Assembly: GCF_964026685.1 (NCBI RefSeq)
Contig: NZ_OZ034688.1
Location: 558,001 to 622,000 of the forward strand
Source of the DNA: Candidatus Providencia siddallii
GTDB lineage: Bacteria > Pseudomonadota > Gammaproteobacteria > Enterobacterales > Enterobacteriaceae
Direction of reading: 5' to 3'
DNA: 64,000 nt
The notes under the pieces are model-generated. The model saw nothing but the letters and a program-made list of their open reading frames with translations, was not told the DNA's origin and did no database searches. The position numbers and the translations under genes were made by a program. Shown here one piece after another: positions 43,247 to 54,983 of this stretch; position 1 is the first letter of the stretch, and each line of letters starts with the position of its first letter.

Positions 43247-44009
43247 TTATAACATATCTCCGTAATAGTAACCTAAAAATTTAAGTAATTTAAATTGTCT
43301 TTTTATACGTGTTAACTGTGATAATAATCTATACAACCATTCTAATTCAAATTTTTGCCAAATCTTTGGTGCTCGTTTTACATAACCTGTAAAAACATCA
43401 TATGTTCCACCTACCCCCATATAAATGGCATCATTATAAATTGCTTTACAATCACGAATAAAAATTTCTTGTTTAGGAGACCCCATAGCAACAGAAACGA
43501 TTTTAGCACCACTAAAACGAATACGTTCAAATAAATTTTCTCTTTCTTCAAAAGAAAAAAAACCATTTTGTGAACCTACTACATTAACATTTAACACAGT
43601 ACGTAATTTTTTTTCTGTTTTTTCTAAAATTTTTTGTTTTGCTCCAACTAAAAAAATTGGAATTCCTTTTTTTCCAATTACTTCCATCAATCTACACCAT
43701 AAATCAATTCCAGCAATACGAGATATTTGAACACCTGGGGTATTTACGACGAATAGCACGAACAATACTAATTCCATCAGCATATAAAAATTCAGCTTGT
43801 CTTAATAAATTATGTAATTTTTTATTTTTTTCAGCAATTATAACTTTTTCTGCATTAAGGGCTATTAAAATACCATTCTTAATTTTTCCATCAGCAAATA
43901 AAAAATCTATAAAATGTGATATATTTTTAAATCCAGAAACCATATGACCACGAATACTAAATTGAGGTATAAACTGATATATATTAGATAATTGTGTTGT
44001 TTTTTTCAT
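43247..44009 (-). CDS. wecG: WecG, UDP-ManNAcA transferase of ECA synthesis, with a one-base frameshift
   Basis: Adds ManNAcA to ECA lipid I to give lipid II. The first frame (from 44009, AAGGAAAA Shine-Dalgarno) encodes [11 protein letters not shown] and [17 protein letters not shown], then leaves the family; the +1 frame continues [13 protein letters not shown] through [20 protein letters not shown] and [21 protein letters not shown] to TAA. The switch lies at TAC-CCC-AGG-TGT (C4 run at 43737-43740); skipping one base gives YPGVQ, as in E. coli YPQAQ. About 253 residues when joined (E. coli 246). Both halves are well conserved, so this is a recent lesion, a recoding site or a sequence error. 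Confidence 0.8.
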
Positions 44010-44026
44010 AATTTTCCTTTTAAAAA

Positions 44027-45373
44027 TTATTTCATTATTATAATTTTTAAGTTATTTTTTTTAACATAAACAACCCCTGCATTTTCAAATAAACAATATA
44101 ATATTTTTGCAAAAATCAAACAAAAACCAAAAATTATACAAAAAAAGAAAAATCTTGATACAAACGAATCAATACCTTCACGAACTAAAACAATTATATT
44201 AAAAATCAAACTAAAACAAAATGATTTTAAAACAGAAGCTTTATAACGATTAGATTCTCTTAAACTTAAATTATAAATCCAATCAAACCATTTTATAAAT
44301 AAACCAACAACAATACCTCCAAGTGGAATAAAAAAAACTCCACCCATAATAATAAAAGAACCAATTAATGTTGGTGAAATAGATAAACCTGAATAATTAT
44401 TTAATATTTTCCAAGTAAAATAATTTGCTGAATTTAAAATAACATTAGGACGTTCAGGCCATACCCATGATGGGATAAACACATAAAAATCACGTATAAT
44501 TGGTGATAAATTTTGAAAATCTAATTTTTCATAATAACTTAATATTAATGCTAAATTTTCCCATGGAGAAAAAGTATCACGAGTAAAATATAACATTATA
44601 TAAAACAATTTATTCCAGCTAACATTAATTCCATATCTATTTAAAGCTAAAAAAAACATTATAACTATACTTAATATAAAAAAAACAATTAACATCCATA
44701 ATTTAATCCATTTACGATTTATGCCAATAAATAAAAATAACGAAAATGGAATAATAATATTAGCCCTAGTTCCACCAACTACAAAATAAGTAAAAAAACC
44801 AAATATAATAGTACTAAAAAGAAAAAAAAACCAACGTTTTTTGGTTGGTTTTAAAAAATAAATAATTAACATAGCAGGAATAAAAAAATAAAAAAATCTT
44901 TTTAACCCAACTAAAAATACTTGATTAGAAAAAATTTGATCATAAGATTTAAGTTTAAATAACAAAAAACCATTTTTCAAAAAAAATATAAAAATAGTAA
45001 TAATCGATATCAACATCAATAAAATACAAAATAAATTTATTTCAATTTTATTTATATTAAATATCATACGTCTTTTAGTACTTTTTAATACTGAAAAATT
45101 AGTATTATAAACAATATAATAAACTATATAAAAACTAATTGAAGATAATTGTGTATAAAACAAATATTCTGATTTTATAATACTTTCGCTAAATTTAAAT
45201 GTTAATATACAAGTTAATGGAAAACCAAAATAAAATGTAAGCAAAAATAAAAATGAAAAAATGACATTAAAATTCAATTTAAAATAAAAAAAATTTTTAT
45301 ATAACAAAATACTAATAAAAATAATTGATATAAAACAAAATAATGATAAACAAATTAATTCCATTAATGTCAT
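44027..45373 (-). CDS. wzyE: WzyE, ECA polymerase
   Basis: Polytopic inner-membrane polymerase that joins ECA trisaccharide repeats in the periplasm. 448 residues (E. coli 450). The start is ATG 45373 ([12 protein letters not shown]) with AGAGG about 8 bases before it inside the end of wecF; an earlier in-frame ATG at 45391 lies before that site. [59 protein letters not shown] and [15 protein letters not shown] are near E. coli. It starts 4 bases after the wecF stop. Confidence 0.94.
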   Translation of the reverse strand: MTLMELICLSLFCFISIIFISILLYKNFFYFKLNFNVIFSFLFLLTFYFGFPLTCILTFKFSESIIKSEYLFYTQLSSISFYIVYYIVYNTNFSVLKSTKRRMIFNINKIEINLFCILLMLISIITIFIFFLKNGFLLFKLKSYDQIFSNQVFLVGLKRFFYFFIPAMLIIYFLKPTKKRWFFFLFSTIIFGFFTYFVVGGTRANIIIPFSLFLFIGINRKWIKLWMLIVFFILSIVIMFFLALNRYGINVSWNKLFYIMLYFTRDTFSPWENLALILSYYEKLDFQNLSPIIRDFYVFIPSWVWPERPNVILNSANYFTWKILNNYSGLSISPTLIGSFIIMGGVFFIPLGGIVVGLFIKWFDWIYNLSLRESNRYKASVLKSFCFSLIFNIIVLVREGIDSFVSRFFFFCIIFGFCLIFAKILYCLFENAGVVYVKKNNLKIIIMK

Positions 45374-45377
45374 TTTT

Positions 45378-46457
45378 TTACCTCTTTGCAAAAAGGCTTA
45401 AAACTATTTTTCAATTACAAACAAAATTAGGAGGAAAAAAATTAATTTTATTATTATTTAAATTAAATATTTGTTGTTTAATTTTATTTATTGAAAAAAT
45501 AGTAAATTTATTACCGTAAATAAAAACTGGAATATTTTGTAATTTTAAATCTTTTAAAAAAGTATTTTCTTTACTAATAACAAATGGAATACATAATTGT
45601 ATTAATAAACATATAGTTCCAATCCCTTGTTGACGATTAAAAATTAAATAACTTAAATCACAAGTTCTCAATAAACTAATATATTTATTAAAACTTAAAT
45701 ATTCTTTAATAACTATTACTTCTCCTAACTTAAACTTTTGATTTATAACTTTTTCTATTTTTCTAATATATGTTTGATTGTTATTAGGATATCCCATAGG
45801 AATAATAATTTTTACTTTTTCACCAAATTGTTTTTTAATTGCTATTAGTGCTTCTTCATGACGATTAGAAGAATCACCTGAATTGCCTAATAATATAGTT
45901 AATCGTCTTGTTACGCTAATTTTTAGTTTTTTTTTATTTAAAGATAAATCTATTTTTGTTGGAAAATATAATACAAAACTAGGAGTCTTAGGATTTATTT
46001 TATAATAATAATCTAAATCACCACGAGTAGCACATACATATCCAACTTTTTTATAAGCTAAACGTCTAAAAATATAAAAAATTTTAAATTTTAATGAATT
46101 AGATTCTTCATATAAATCAGCGCCCCAAATATGCCACCAAAACTGATATGATTTTATTCCTCCAAATAATAATCCTAACCAAATAAATACATTAAATTGT
46201 CCATGAAAAAAAAAACGATTATATCGATTATTAATCGCATTTTTTATTACATTTTTCGCAAGCAATAATTTATTATCAAAAGTTTTAATTTCTAGATTAG
46301 AATATATATTAATAATATTTTTATCTTTAGTTACAACAAAAAAAAGAAATTTTTTTAATAAAAATTTTTCTTTTAAAAAAAGTTTATTAAAAAAATTTAG
46401 TAAAGTATTATTATGATGTGAAATATTAGATCCTAATACATGTATCAATTTTTTCAT
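45378..46457 (-). CDS. wecF: WecF (RffT), Fuc4NAc transferase, with in-frame UGA (Trp)
   Basis: Adds 4-acetamido-4,6-dideoxygalactose to lipid II, completing the ECA trisaccharide lipid [45 protein letters not shown] and [15 protein letters not shown] are conserved. Codon 349 (45411-45413) is UGA in [20 protein letters not shown]. coli has PNYLQGWQRALAIAAGEVA, so it stands at a conserved Trp, and reading through to TAA at 45378 gives exactly the E. coli length of 359. The start ATG overlaps the wzxE UGA in ATGA. Confidence 0.95.
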
Positions 46458-47704
46458 ATCTTTTTATTATAAATAAAAAAAACGTAACAACATATAATAA
46501 AATATATAATATAAGTTATCATATACGCCTTTGTTGCTCCTACAGCACCATATAAAGGAATAAAATAATAAGATAAACCAACAAGTAAAAAAAACTGAGT
46601 TAATTCCGTTATAAAACAAAAAAATAAAGATGCTTTTGCAATAACAAAATAGCCAAACACATATGATCCTACTTTTAAAGTATTTCCTATAACTTGACAT
46701 AAAAACAATTTTTTCATATTTATGAAATTTTCTGAAAATAATAATAAAATAATAAATTCACGTAATAACCATATTACAAAACCAACAACAAAAATAACAG
46801 GTAAAACAAATTTTAATACTTTAATTATTTCTAAAATAATTTCTTTTTTATTAGATATACGAGAAAACGTAGATAATAAATAAACAGAAAATAATGCAGT
46901 AACAAATTGCAAATAAGCGTCAGAAATCATACAAACACCTGACCATAAACCAACTTCATACCAACTTTGACACTTAGCAAGTAAATTTCTTATTAAAATA
47001 TAAGCTATAGGTAAAGTTATTGATGTCATTATTGACATAATTGTAAATTTACTTAAATCAATTGCGATTGATTTATTCCAAATAGGAATTATTGCCAATA
47101 AATTAATTTTTTCTCTACGAATAATTATTACAATTGCAGGTATACCTATTAACGCAGGTATTAATGCTATTCCAACTAATGAACCTTTATATCCAAAAAA
47201 ATTATAAAATAAAAAAAATACAAAAAACCCAAAAAAAAATCCAATAATAATCGATTTAGCATTACCAGAAGCGTCACAATATCCTTTTAATATTGATAAA
47301 AAATAATTGGAATATGCAATTCCAATTTGAATAAAAGCTAAAATACATATAACTAAAGAATATTCTTTACTATTAAATAATAAAATACTAATAAAATCAC
47401 TAATTAATAAAAAAATAATTGCTAACAATATTGAAAAAAATAAAATAATCGATGATGCTGTTCCTAATAAAGAATATAATTTTTCTTTATCACGATCATA
47501 TTCTGCTACATATTTTATAATACCATTATAAATACCACCGCCAGACACAACTCCTAACACAGTTAGTAATTGACGAAAATTACTTGATAATCCAACACCT
47601 ATTGGACCAAAAAACACTGCTAACGATTTTATTATAATAAAACCTATCACTATTTTAATAAAAATAGAACTAGCAGTCCAAATTGAAATTTTAGTGAGTG
47701 ACAT
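46433..47704 (-). CDS. wzxE: WzxE, ECA lipid III flippase, UGA at ancestral end
   Basis: MOP-family flippase moving ECA lipid III across the inner membrane; multiple hydrophobic helices. It begins MSLTKISIWTASS (E. coli MSLAKASLWTAAS), with NFRQLLTVLGVVSGGGIYNG and SDAYLQFVTALFSVYLLSTFSR conserved. After 416 residues, the exact E. coli length, comes UGA (46454-46456) inside the ATGA overlap with wecF. If UGA is Trp, seven residues (WKNWYMY) are added to TAG at 46433; if RF2 still acts there it ends at 46454. The wecE 3' end overlaps its start by 14 bases. Confidence 0.92.
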
Positions 47705-48833
47705 TAGAAAAAAATATTTTAATTCGATTAATAACTATACTTTGTTCTTCATCTGTCATGTTATAAAATATTGGTAAACGTATTAAACGTTCACTATGAA
47801 AAGTAGTATTTTCATCTTTTCCATTAAATCGAGTAAATTTTATACCAGCTGGGCTAGTATGTAATGCTACATAATGAAATGCTGTTAATATACCATGAGT
47901 TTTCATATAATATGAAAATATCACTCGTTCATTTATATTTTTAAATTTTAAATAAAATATATGACCATTATTTTTAATACCTTCTGGAATAGTCATTAAA
48001 GTTATGTAATTAAAATATTCTAATTCTTTTAATTCTTTAAAATAACGTTTCCATAAAAATACACGACGATCATTAATTTTATCTGATTCTTCAAATTGCG
48101 CCCATAAATAAGCAGCTTGTAAATTAGATAATAAAAAACTTGATCCTATATCACACCAAGTATACTTATCGATTTGACCATTTAAAAATTTATTACGATT
48201 AGTTCCTTTTTCTCTAATTATTTCAGCACGATCAATTAAACTTACATCATTAATTAATATTGCTCCGCCTTCACCACCTGAAGAATAATTTTTAGTTTCA
48301 TGAAAACTATAACAACCTATATGACCAATAGTTCCAAGTATTTTCCCTTTATATGTAGACATTATACCATGAGCTGCATCTTCAATTACAAAAAGATTAT
48401 ATTTTTTTGCTATATTCATAATAACATCCATTTCACAAGCTATACCAGCATAATGAACAGGAACTATAGCACGTGTAAATTTTGTAATCGCTTCCTCAAT
48501 TTTAGTTTCATCAATATTCATTGTATCTTTACGAATATCTACAAAAACTATTTTTGCGCCACGTAAAATAAATGCATTTGATGTAGAAACAAAAGTAAAA
48601 CTAGGCATAATTATTTCATCTCCAGGACTAATATTAATCAATATCGATGCCATTTCTAGAGATGCTGTACAAGATGGAGTTAAATGAACTTTTTTACAAT
48701 TAAATTGTTTTTCCATCCAATTTTCACAAAGTTTTCCAAAATAATTATTACCAAATATTTTATTACTTTTTATCAATTGTTTTATATATATTAATTCTGT
48801 CCCAACAATAGGTGGTTTATTAAATGGAATCAT
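47691..48833 (-). CDS. wecE: WecE (RffA), TDP-4-keto-6-deoxyglucose transaminase
   Basis: PLP sugar aminotransferase making TDP-Fuc4N for ECA. 380 residues (E. coli 376). [51 protein letters not shown] and the PLP-lysine motif SFHETKNYSSGGEGG are family hallmarks. It overlaps wecD upstream by 14 bases and wzxE downstream by 14 bases, so the cluster is translationally coupled. Confidence 0.96.
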   Translation of the reverse strand: MIPFNKPPIVGTELIYIKQLIKSNKIFGNNYFGKLCENWMEKQFNCKKVHLTPSCTASLEMASILINISPGDEIIMPSFTFVSTSNAFILRGAKIVFVDIRKDTMNIDETKIEEAITKFTRAIVPVHYAGIACEMDVIMNIAKKYNLFVIEDAAHGIMSTYKGKILGTIGHIGCYSFHETKNYSSGGEGGAILINDVSLIDRAEIIREKGTNRNKFLNGQIDKYTWCDIGSSFLLSNLQAAYLWAQFEESDKINDRRVFLWKRYFKELKELEYFNYITLMTIPEGIKNNGHIFYLKFKNINERVIFSYYMKTHGILTAFHYVALHTSPAGIKFTRFNGKDENTTFHSERLIRLPIFYNMTDEEQSIVINRIKIFFSNVTH

Positions 48834-49560
48834 AGTTACCTCTATACAACCAATATGAAATATCCACTATTGAAGCCCCACTACATAAATAAAGATTTAA
48901 AGCAATATTATTACTAATTTGAGTTGTAATTTTTAATTGTTTTTTATTATTTTTTTTACACCATTCAAATACTGCTAACATTAATTTTTTACCTATATTT
49001 ACACCAGAAGATTTAGGAATTTTAGCTAAAAGACCAATTTGCGCCACATCTACACCAACATCACGTAAAGTTACAAAACCTAAAATTGTTTTATGCTTAT
49101 CTTTAATAAGCAAACAAACATTATCAAATGTACCTAAAACAGATTTTTTTATCCATAATGAATAAAACTCTTTAATTTTTTTTTTATTATACCATGGAAA
49201 ACGAAAACGAGTTTTTTCAAAAAAAATAATTGATGCAACCTCTGCTAATAAATCAATATCACAAACTTTAGCTACATAAACTTTTTCTTGTTCTAATAAA
49301 ACTGTTTTAAAAAAAGAATTATTAAAACTAATTTTTAATAATAAATTAATTTCACCTTCTATAAAAAAAAAACCAATTTTTCCTAAATTATCTATTAATA
49401 TTTTTTCAGATGACAACACTTTAGCATGAATAATATCAAATTTATCAAGATTACTAACCAAAATTCTATTAGAATTAACATTAAAATTTAATCTAGCTGT
49501 TAAACGATTAAAAAAATTAGATTCCCATTTTAAAAATTCAATATCAGCGAAAATACACAT
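48820..49560 (-). CDS. wecD: WecD (RffC), TDP-Fuc4N acetyltransferase
   Basis: GNAT acetyltransferase forming TDP-Fuc4NAc from acetyl-CoA. 246 residues (E. coli 224). [16 protein letters not shown] opens it; the acetyl-CoA-binding core is [27 protein letters not shown] and the end [15 protein letters not shown] matches E. coli SGANVESTAYWLYR. AAGGA precedes its ATG by 7 bases inside the rffH end. Its start overlaps rffH by 17 bases, or 44 if the rffH UGA is read through. Confidence 0.94.
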   Translation of the reverse strand: MCIFADIEFLKWESNFFNRLTARLNFNVNSNRILVSNLDKFDIIHAKVLSSEKILIDNLGKIGFFFIEGEINLLLKISFNNSFFKTVLLEQEKVYVAKVCDIDLLAEVASIIFFEKTRFRFPWYNKKKIKEFYSLWIKKSVLGTFDNVCLLIKDKHKTILGFVTLRDVGVDVAQIGLLAKIPKSSGVNIGKKLMLAVFEWCKKNNKKQLKITTQISNNIALNLYLCSGASIVDISYWLYRGNYDSI

Positions 49561-50419
49561 GAAGAATATCCTTCAAATATTGTCCATAACCTGTTTTTTT
49601 AAATCTATCCGCTGAAGATTTAAGTTGTTGATCACTTAACCAACCATTTCTCCATGCTATTTCTTCTAAACAAGCAATATTAAAACCTTGTAATTTTTCA
49701 ACATATTGAACAAATGTAGCCGCTTCAATTAGACTATCATAAGTTCCTGTGTCTAACCAAGCAAAACCACGACCAAGTAATTCTATATTAAGCTCATTAC
49801 ATTCTAAATACATTTTATTTATAGAAGTAATTTCTAATTCGCCTCTTTCTGAAGGTTTTACTTTTTTTGCAAAATCAACAACTTGTGAATCATAAAAATA
49901 TAATCCTGTTATTGCCCAATTACATTTAGGATTTTTTGGTTTTTCTTCTATAGATAAAACTTTAAACTTATCTGAAAATTCAACTACACCAAAACGACTT
50001 GGATCCATAACTTGATAACCAAAAATTGTTGCACCTTTTTTTCTTTTTGAAACAAATTTTAATTTAGGAGTAAATGAATGACCAAAAAAAATATTATCTC
50101 CAAGCACCAAACAACATGAATCTCCATTTATAAAATCTTCAGCAATAATAAAAGATTGTGCTAATCCATCAGGAGAATATTGTTCAGCATAATTCAAAAA
50201 AATACCAAATTCAGAACCATCACCTAATAAACGTTTAAACATTGGCAAGTCATTAGGAGTTGAAATAACCAAAATATCTCTAATTTCAGCTAACATTAAA
50301 ACTGAAAGAGGATAATAAATCATTGGTTTATCATAAATTGGCAATAATTGTTTTGAAATACCTTTAGTGATTGGATATAAACGAGTTCCATAACCACCAG
50401 CTAATAAAATACCTTTCAT
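49517..50419 (-). CDS. rffH: RffH, glucose-1-phosphate thymidylyltransferase, UGA near ancestral end
   Basis: RmlA-type enzyme making TDP-glucose for ECA Fuc4NAc. The start is ATG 50419 ([20 protein letters not shown]), matching E. coli; a GTG at 50467 overlapping rffG would add 16 unconserved residues. [46 protein letters not shown] and [12 protein letters not shown] are conserved. UGA stands at 49544-49546 after [15 protein letters not shown], close to the E. coli end (293 aa); Trp readthrough passes a second UGA and adds nine residues to TAA at 49517 (300 aa; 291 if UGA stops). Confidence 0.93.
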
Positions 50420-50456
50420 AATTTTAATTTTATATTTATAATTTGTATTATATACG

Positions 50457-51479
50457 TTAAAAATCACGTTTTATATATTTATTTAAAAACCATAACACAG
50501 TTTTTTTAATACCAGATTCAAATGTTTCAATTGGTTTCCAATTTAATTCTGTAATAATCTTATTGGAATCAATAGCATATCGAATATCATGACCAGGTCT
50601 ATCATCAACATATGTAACAAGATCAATATAACGAACAACTCCTAACGGTTTTTTAGGATGAAATTCTTCCAAAAGTTCACATATAATTTTAACTACATTA
50701 ATATTACTAAATTCATTATTGCTACCAATATTATAAATTGCACCAGGCTTAGCATTAGTTACAACTAGATATAACGCACGAACATGATCTTCAACGAATA
50801 ACCAATCACGAATTTGTTCACCTTTTCCATATATTGGAAAAGTTTTTCCTGATAATGCATTTAAAATAATTAAAGGTATTAATTTATCAACAGAATGATA
50901 TGGTCCATAATTATTCGAAGAATTAGTAATTAATATCGGCAAACCATAAGTTCTATACCATGAGTATACTAAATGATTACTAGAAGCTTTTGAAGCTGAA
51001 TATGGACTACTTGGAAAATAAGGTGTTTTTTCATTAAATAATTTTTCCGATTTATCTAAATCACCATATACTTCATCAGTAGAAATATGATGAAAACGAA
51101 AACTATTTTTTTTATCCTTATTCAACTGCAACCAATAACAATATGATAACTCAAGTAATGTATATGTTCCAACAATATTTGTTTTTATAAATATTTCAGG
51201 ATTTTTAATTGAACGATCTACATGTGTTTCTGCTGCCAAATGTAATATTGCATCTGGTTTATACTTAATAAAAATTTTTTTTAATGATAATTTATCACAA
51301 ATATTTATTTTTTCAAAAAAATAACGATCATTATCTATAACTTCAACAAGCGATTCCAAATTTGCAGCATAAGTTAAAGAATCAACTACAACTACTTTAT
51401 CTTTTGTATTTTTAATTATATAACGAACTACTGCTGAACCAATAAACCCTGCTCCACCAGTAACTATAAAACATTTCAA
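50457..51479 (-). CDS. rffG: RffG, dTDP-glucose 4,6-dehydratase
   Basis: SDR-family NAD enzyme producing TDP-4-keto-6-deoxyglucose. 340 residues (E. coli 355). Rossmann [24 protein letters not shown] with the catalytic Thr-Asp-Glu, [11 protein letters not shown] with Tyr-x3-Lys, and [15 protein letters not shown] are intact. The C-terminus stops (TAA) after [10 protein letters not shown], about 15 residues short of the E. coli tail, outside the active site. It begins 2 bases after wecC. Confidence 0.95.
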   Translation of the reverse strand: MKCFIVTGGAGFIGSAVVRYIIKNTKDKVVVVDSLTYAANLESLVEVIDNDRYFFEKINICDKLSLKKIFIKYKPDAILHLAAETHVDRSIKNPEIFIKTNIVGTYTLLELSYCYWLQLNKDKKNSFRFHHISTDEVYGDLDKSEKLFNEKTPYFPSSPYSASKASSNHLVYSWYRTYGLPILITNSSNNYGPYHSVDKLIPLIILNALSGKTFPIYGKGEQIRDWLFVEDHVRALYLVVTNAKPGAIYNIGSNNEFSNINVVKIICELLEEFHPKKPLGVVRYIDLVTYVDDRPGHDIRYAIDSNKIITELNWKPIETFESGIKKTVLWFLNKYIKRDF

Positions 51480-51481
51480 TA

Positions 51482-52741
51482 CTAAACTCCTTTTTTTATA
51501 TCTATAAAAAATTTTTTAGAAAAATATGAGTGTTGAATATTTTTAAAAATATCATGATCAACAAGCATTAAAAATATATCTGATTCATCAATAGCTTTTT
51601 CTATAGAAACTAATTCAGAAATATATAATAAAGAAGATGGTAAAACATTAATATAAGGCTCAACTATATAAGTTTTTCCTTTATTAAATTTCGCTATTTT
51701 TTTCGCTATATATATTGATGGACTTCCGCGTAAATCATCTATATTTGGCTTAAAAGATAAACCAAAACATGCAATTGTAATTTCATGTTCTTTTTTACAT
51801 ATCTTAATTAACAAATTTTTTATAATTTTTTTTACTTGATTAACAACCCAAATTGGTTTGTTATCATTAACAAAACGCGCAGCACGTATAAGAAATGATT
51901 CTTCTTTATTTTGATCAATAATAAACCATGGATCTACAGCAATACAATGTCCACCTACACCTAAACCTGGTTGTAAAATATTTACACGAGGATGTCTATT
52001 AGCAAGTTTTATTAATTCCAGTGTATTAATATTTTGCTTATGACATATCAAATCTAGTTCATTTGCAAAAGCAATATTTACATCACGAAAACTATTTTCT
52101 GTTAACTTACACATTTCTGCTGTTTTTGCATTCGTGATAACACATTTACCCTTAAGAAAAATATTATATAATTCTGTTGCTCGTAAAGATGATTTTTTAT
52201 TTATTCCACCAATAATTCGATCATTTTTAATTAATTCTTCTATAATTTTACCAGGTATAACCCTTTCAGGACAATATGCTACATCTATATCAGAATCAAC
52301 TAATTCTTGATGTGGAAAAGTTAAATCATGTCGAATTTCAGACATCCATCTAGATACTTTATCTGTTGTTCCAACAGGAGATGTAGATTCTAAAATAACT
52401 AAATCTCCTTTTTTTAATATTAAAGCAATTGATTCTGATGCTGCACGAACATATGTTAAATCAGGTTTTTTATTATCTTTTAAAGGTGTTTGTACTGCAA
52501 TAATATGTGCATCAGCACACTGTGGTTTACTAAAACCTTTTAAATAACCATCTGCAACAGCAGACTTTACAATTTCATCTAATCCTGGTTCAATAATATG
52601 TGTTTTTCCTTTATTGATCATATCAATCACATAATGATTAATATCTACTCCAAACACTTGTTTTTTACAAGATGCAAAAATTGCTGCTGTTGGCAAACCA
52701 ATATATCCAAATCCAATAACAGAAATAGTATTAAAACTCAT
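51482..52741 (-). CDS. wecC: WecC, UDP-ManNAc dehydrogenase
   Basis: NAD-dependent oxidase of UDP-ManNAc to UDP-ManNAcA for ECA. 419 residues (E. coli 420). N-terminal NAD-binding [37 protein letters not shown] and the catalytic-Cys loop [14 protein letters not shown] are conserved. It ends in TAG. The ATG overlaps the wecB tail if the wecB UGA is read through. Confidence 0.96.
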   Translation of the reverse strand: MSFNTISVIGFGYIGLPTAAIFASCKKQVFGVDINHYVIDMINKGKTHIIEPGLDEIVKSAVADGYLKGFSKPQCADAHIIAVQTPLKDNKKPDLTYVRAASESIALILKKGDLVILESTSPVGTTDKVSRWMSEIRHDLTFPHQELVDSDIDVAYCPERVIPGKIIEELIKNDRIIGGINKKSSLRATELYNIFLKGKCVITNAKTAEMCKLTENSFRDVNIAFANELDLICHKQNINTLELIKLANRHPRVNILQPGLGVGGHCIAVDPWFIIDQNKEESFLIRAARFVNDNKPIWVVNQVKKIIKNLLIKICKKEHEITIACFGLSFKPNIDDLRGSPSIYIAKKIAKFNKGKTYIVEPYINVLPSSLLYISELVSIEKAIDESDIFLMLVDHDIFKNIQHSYFSKKFFIDIKKGV

Positions 52742-53867
52742 ATTTTCACCTAATTTTTTTTAATACTTTTATAATACGATAACAAGCTTTTCCATCACCA
52801 TAAAGATTATGTATCTGACTCATATTTTTATATTCTTCTTTATCAATTAATAATTTGTTTACTTCTTTTACTATTTTTTCTGTATTTGTACCAACAAGAC
52901 GAGCAACACCAGCTTTTATACATTCAGATCTTTCTGTTTGATTTCTCATGATAAGAACTGGTTTTCCAAGAAATGGAGCTTCTTCTTGAATACCACCAGA
53001 ATCAGTTAAAATCAAATAAGAAAGATTCATTAAATAAACAAATGACAAATATTCTTGAGGATTAATCAATATAACACGATCAATACCACGTAACATATAA
53101 TTTATTGGTTCACTTACATTTGGATTTAAATGTACAGAATAAATAATTTGAACATCCAAATGATTTTTAATAATTTCTAAAATAGCAAAACATATATTTT
53201 TGAAAGCTTTTCCAAAATTTTCTCTTCGATGACTTGTTACTAAAATTATTTTTTTATTAAAATCTATAAACGAATATTTATCTTTTAATGCTTCTGATAT
53301 ATTTTTATCATTTTTAATTTTATTACATACCCATAATAATGAATCAATAACTGTATTACCTGTAACAAAAATATTATCATTAGGAATTAATTCTTTTAAA
53401 AGATTTTTACGTGAATTATACGTTGGTGTAAAATGATATAACGCTAAATTAGCTATTATTTTACGATTACCTTCTTCAGGCCACGGAAAATATAAATTTC
53501 CAGTACGAAGACCTGCTTCAATATGTCCAATGTTTATACGATGATAAAAAGAAGAAATACTTGCAGCCATTGTTGTTACAGTATCACCATGCACTAATAC
53601 AATATCAGGTTGAAATTCATTAAACACTTTTTTCAATCCTTTTAATATAAAACATATAATATTAGTTAAATCTTGCATTGGATACATTATATTAAAATCA
53701 TAATCTGGTATAATGTTAAATAATTTTAACACTTGATCCAACATTTCTCTATGTTGTGCAGTTACACATATTTTTATTTCAAAACTTTTATCATCTTTTA
53801 TTAAACGTAATAATGGAGCCATCTTTATAGCTTCTGGTCTAGTACCAAATACACTTAATATTTTCAC
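52731..53867 (-). CDS. wecB: WecB, UDP-GlcNAc 2-epimerase, UGA near ancestral end
   Basis: Non-hydrolysing epimerase from UDP-GlcNAc to UDP-ManNAc. [20 protein letters not shown]-like [25 protein letters not shown] and [19 protein letters not shown] are hallmarks. After 373 codons (E. coli 376) comes UGA at 52746-52748; reading it as Trp adds WKYEF to TAA at 52731 (378 aa), overlapping wecC by 11 bases. E. coli ends at a similar distance, so which stop is used is open. Confidence 0.94.
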
Positions 53868-53906
53868 ATTAACTCTCTTAATTTTTTAATTATGTTTTTT
53901 AAAAAT

Positions 53907-54944
53907 CTATTTTTTTATCATTTTGTCATTTAAATTACGTCCTTTTAAAAAAACGAATATTACACCAACTAAAAATCCTATTATACCCCATAAAATTGTT
54001 ATAAATTCTTTTCTTGGACTATCACAATTAATTGGATTTTCAGGTGTTTTTAGATATCTATAACTCTGAAAATCATTTTTAATAACAAGATTTTTATTTA
54101 TATCTAATAACATATTATTATCATTACAAATATAACTGTTACCAATTTGCAACAATGGGATATCAAACATAAACATTTTATAATAAAAAAAATCATTAAT
54201 AAAAAAATAGTTTTTATTTTTTATAAAATCTTTTTTTAATACATAATTAAATTTTTCTTTTAACAAATTCAATCTTTCTTCATAAATATCTTTTATATTT
54301 ATATCTTTTGGTTTTTTAAAAAAATTAAATAACTGCATTTTTGTTTTTAAGATATTTTTAATTTCATTATTCAAATTATTTATAGTACGTGCGTTAGCAA
54401 AATCTACATATTTACGCAAAAGTAAATTAGAATCATCTGATGTTTCAGCAATTAATTTAATAGTATTAACATTACTCTTAAAATCATCTGATGATAAAAA
54501 TTCAATATTATTTATAAGCTCATCTAAAAACGCAATATCTATTTTAGAATTATTTGTCAACCTATTTTTATAATAATTAGTAGTTAACCAAAATTGACGA
54601 CGAGTATCATATGAAGTTAACTGTTTTATAAATTCTTGATAAACTTCTTTTGTTATTGTTACAAAATCTTCTTGAACAGTTTTATTAACGCATAAATCAA
54701 GATTATGAATAAGTTGTTTATTAAAATAATAATAACCAAGATTATTAATAGTTGGTAAGTCTGTAACTGCAGTAGCAGTCCATTTATATTTCATAAAACA
54801 TGATATAATAAACGCAATAAAAGCAAAAATAATACTAAAAGCAAAAATCAAAAATTTTTTTTTAAAAAATAAACGAAATAAACCACGAATATCTAATTCA
54901 TATTCCATTAAATATTGATTTTGATTATTATTTGAATTATCCAC
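53907..54944 (-). CDS. wzzE: WzzE, ECA chain-length regulator
   Basis: PCP1-family inner-membrane protein setting ECA polysaccharide length. 345 residues (E. coli 348). One transmembrane helix near residues 28-50 (FLIFAFSIIFAFIAFIISCF), a large periplasmic coiled-coil-rich domain, and a second helix near the C-terminus (ILWGIIGFLVGVIFVFLKG). The periplasmic part is diverged, but position between wecA and wecB and the topology are decisive. Ends in TAG. Confidence 0.9.
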   Translation of the reverse strand: MDNSNNNQNQYLMEYELDIRGLFRLFFKKKFLIFAFSIIFAFIAFIISCFMKYKWTATAVTDLPTINNLGYYYFNKQLIHNLDLCVNKTVQEDFVTITKEVYQEFIKQLTSYDTRRQFWLTTNYYKNRLTNNSKIDIAFLDELINNIEFLSSDDFKSNVNTIKLIAETSDDSNLLLRKYVDFANARTINNLNNEIKNILKTKMQLFNFFKKPKDINIKDIYEERLNLLKEKFNYVLKKDFIKNKNYFFINDFFYYKMFMFDIPLLQIGNSYICNDNNMLLDINKNLVIKNDFQSYRYLKTPENPINCDSPRKEFITILWGIIGFLVGVIFVFLKGRNLNDKMIKK

Positions 54945-54983
54945 TATATAAAAAACCTCTATATTTTATATAAAATATTATAT

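Noticed and set aside
43639-43947. Plus-strand ORF opposite wecG
   Set aside because: Antisense shadow of conserved wecG codons; no Shine-Dalgarno and no recognisable domain.
50420-50467. GTG start of rffH overlapping rffG
   Set aside because: The extra 16 residues are not conserved; the ATG at 50419 matches MKGIILAGG of the family.
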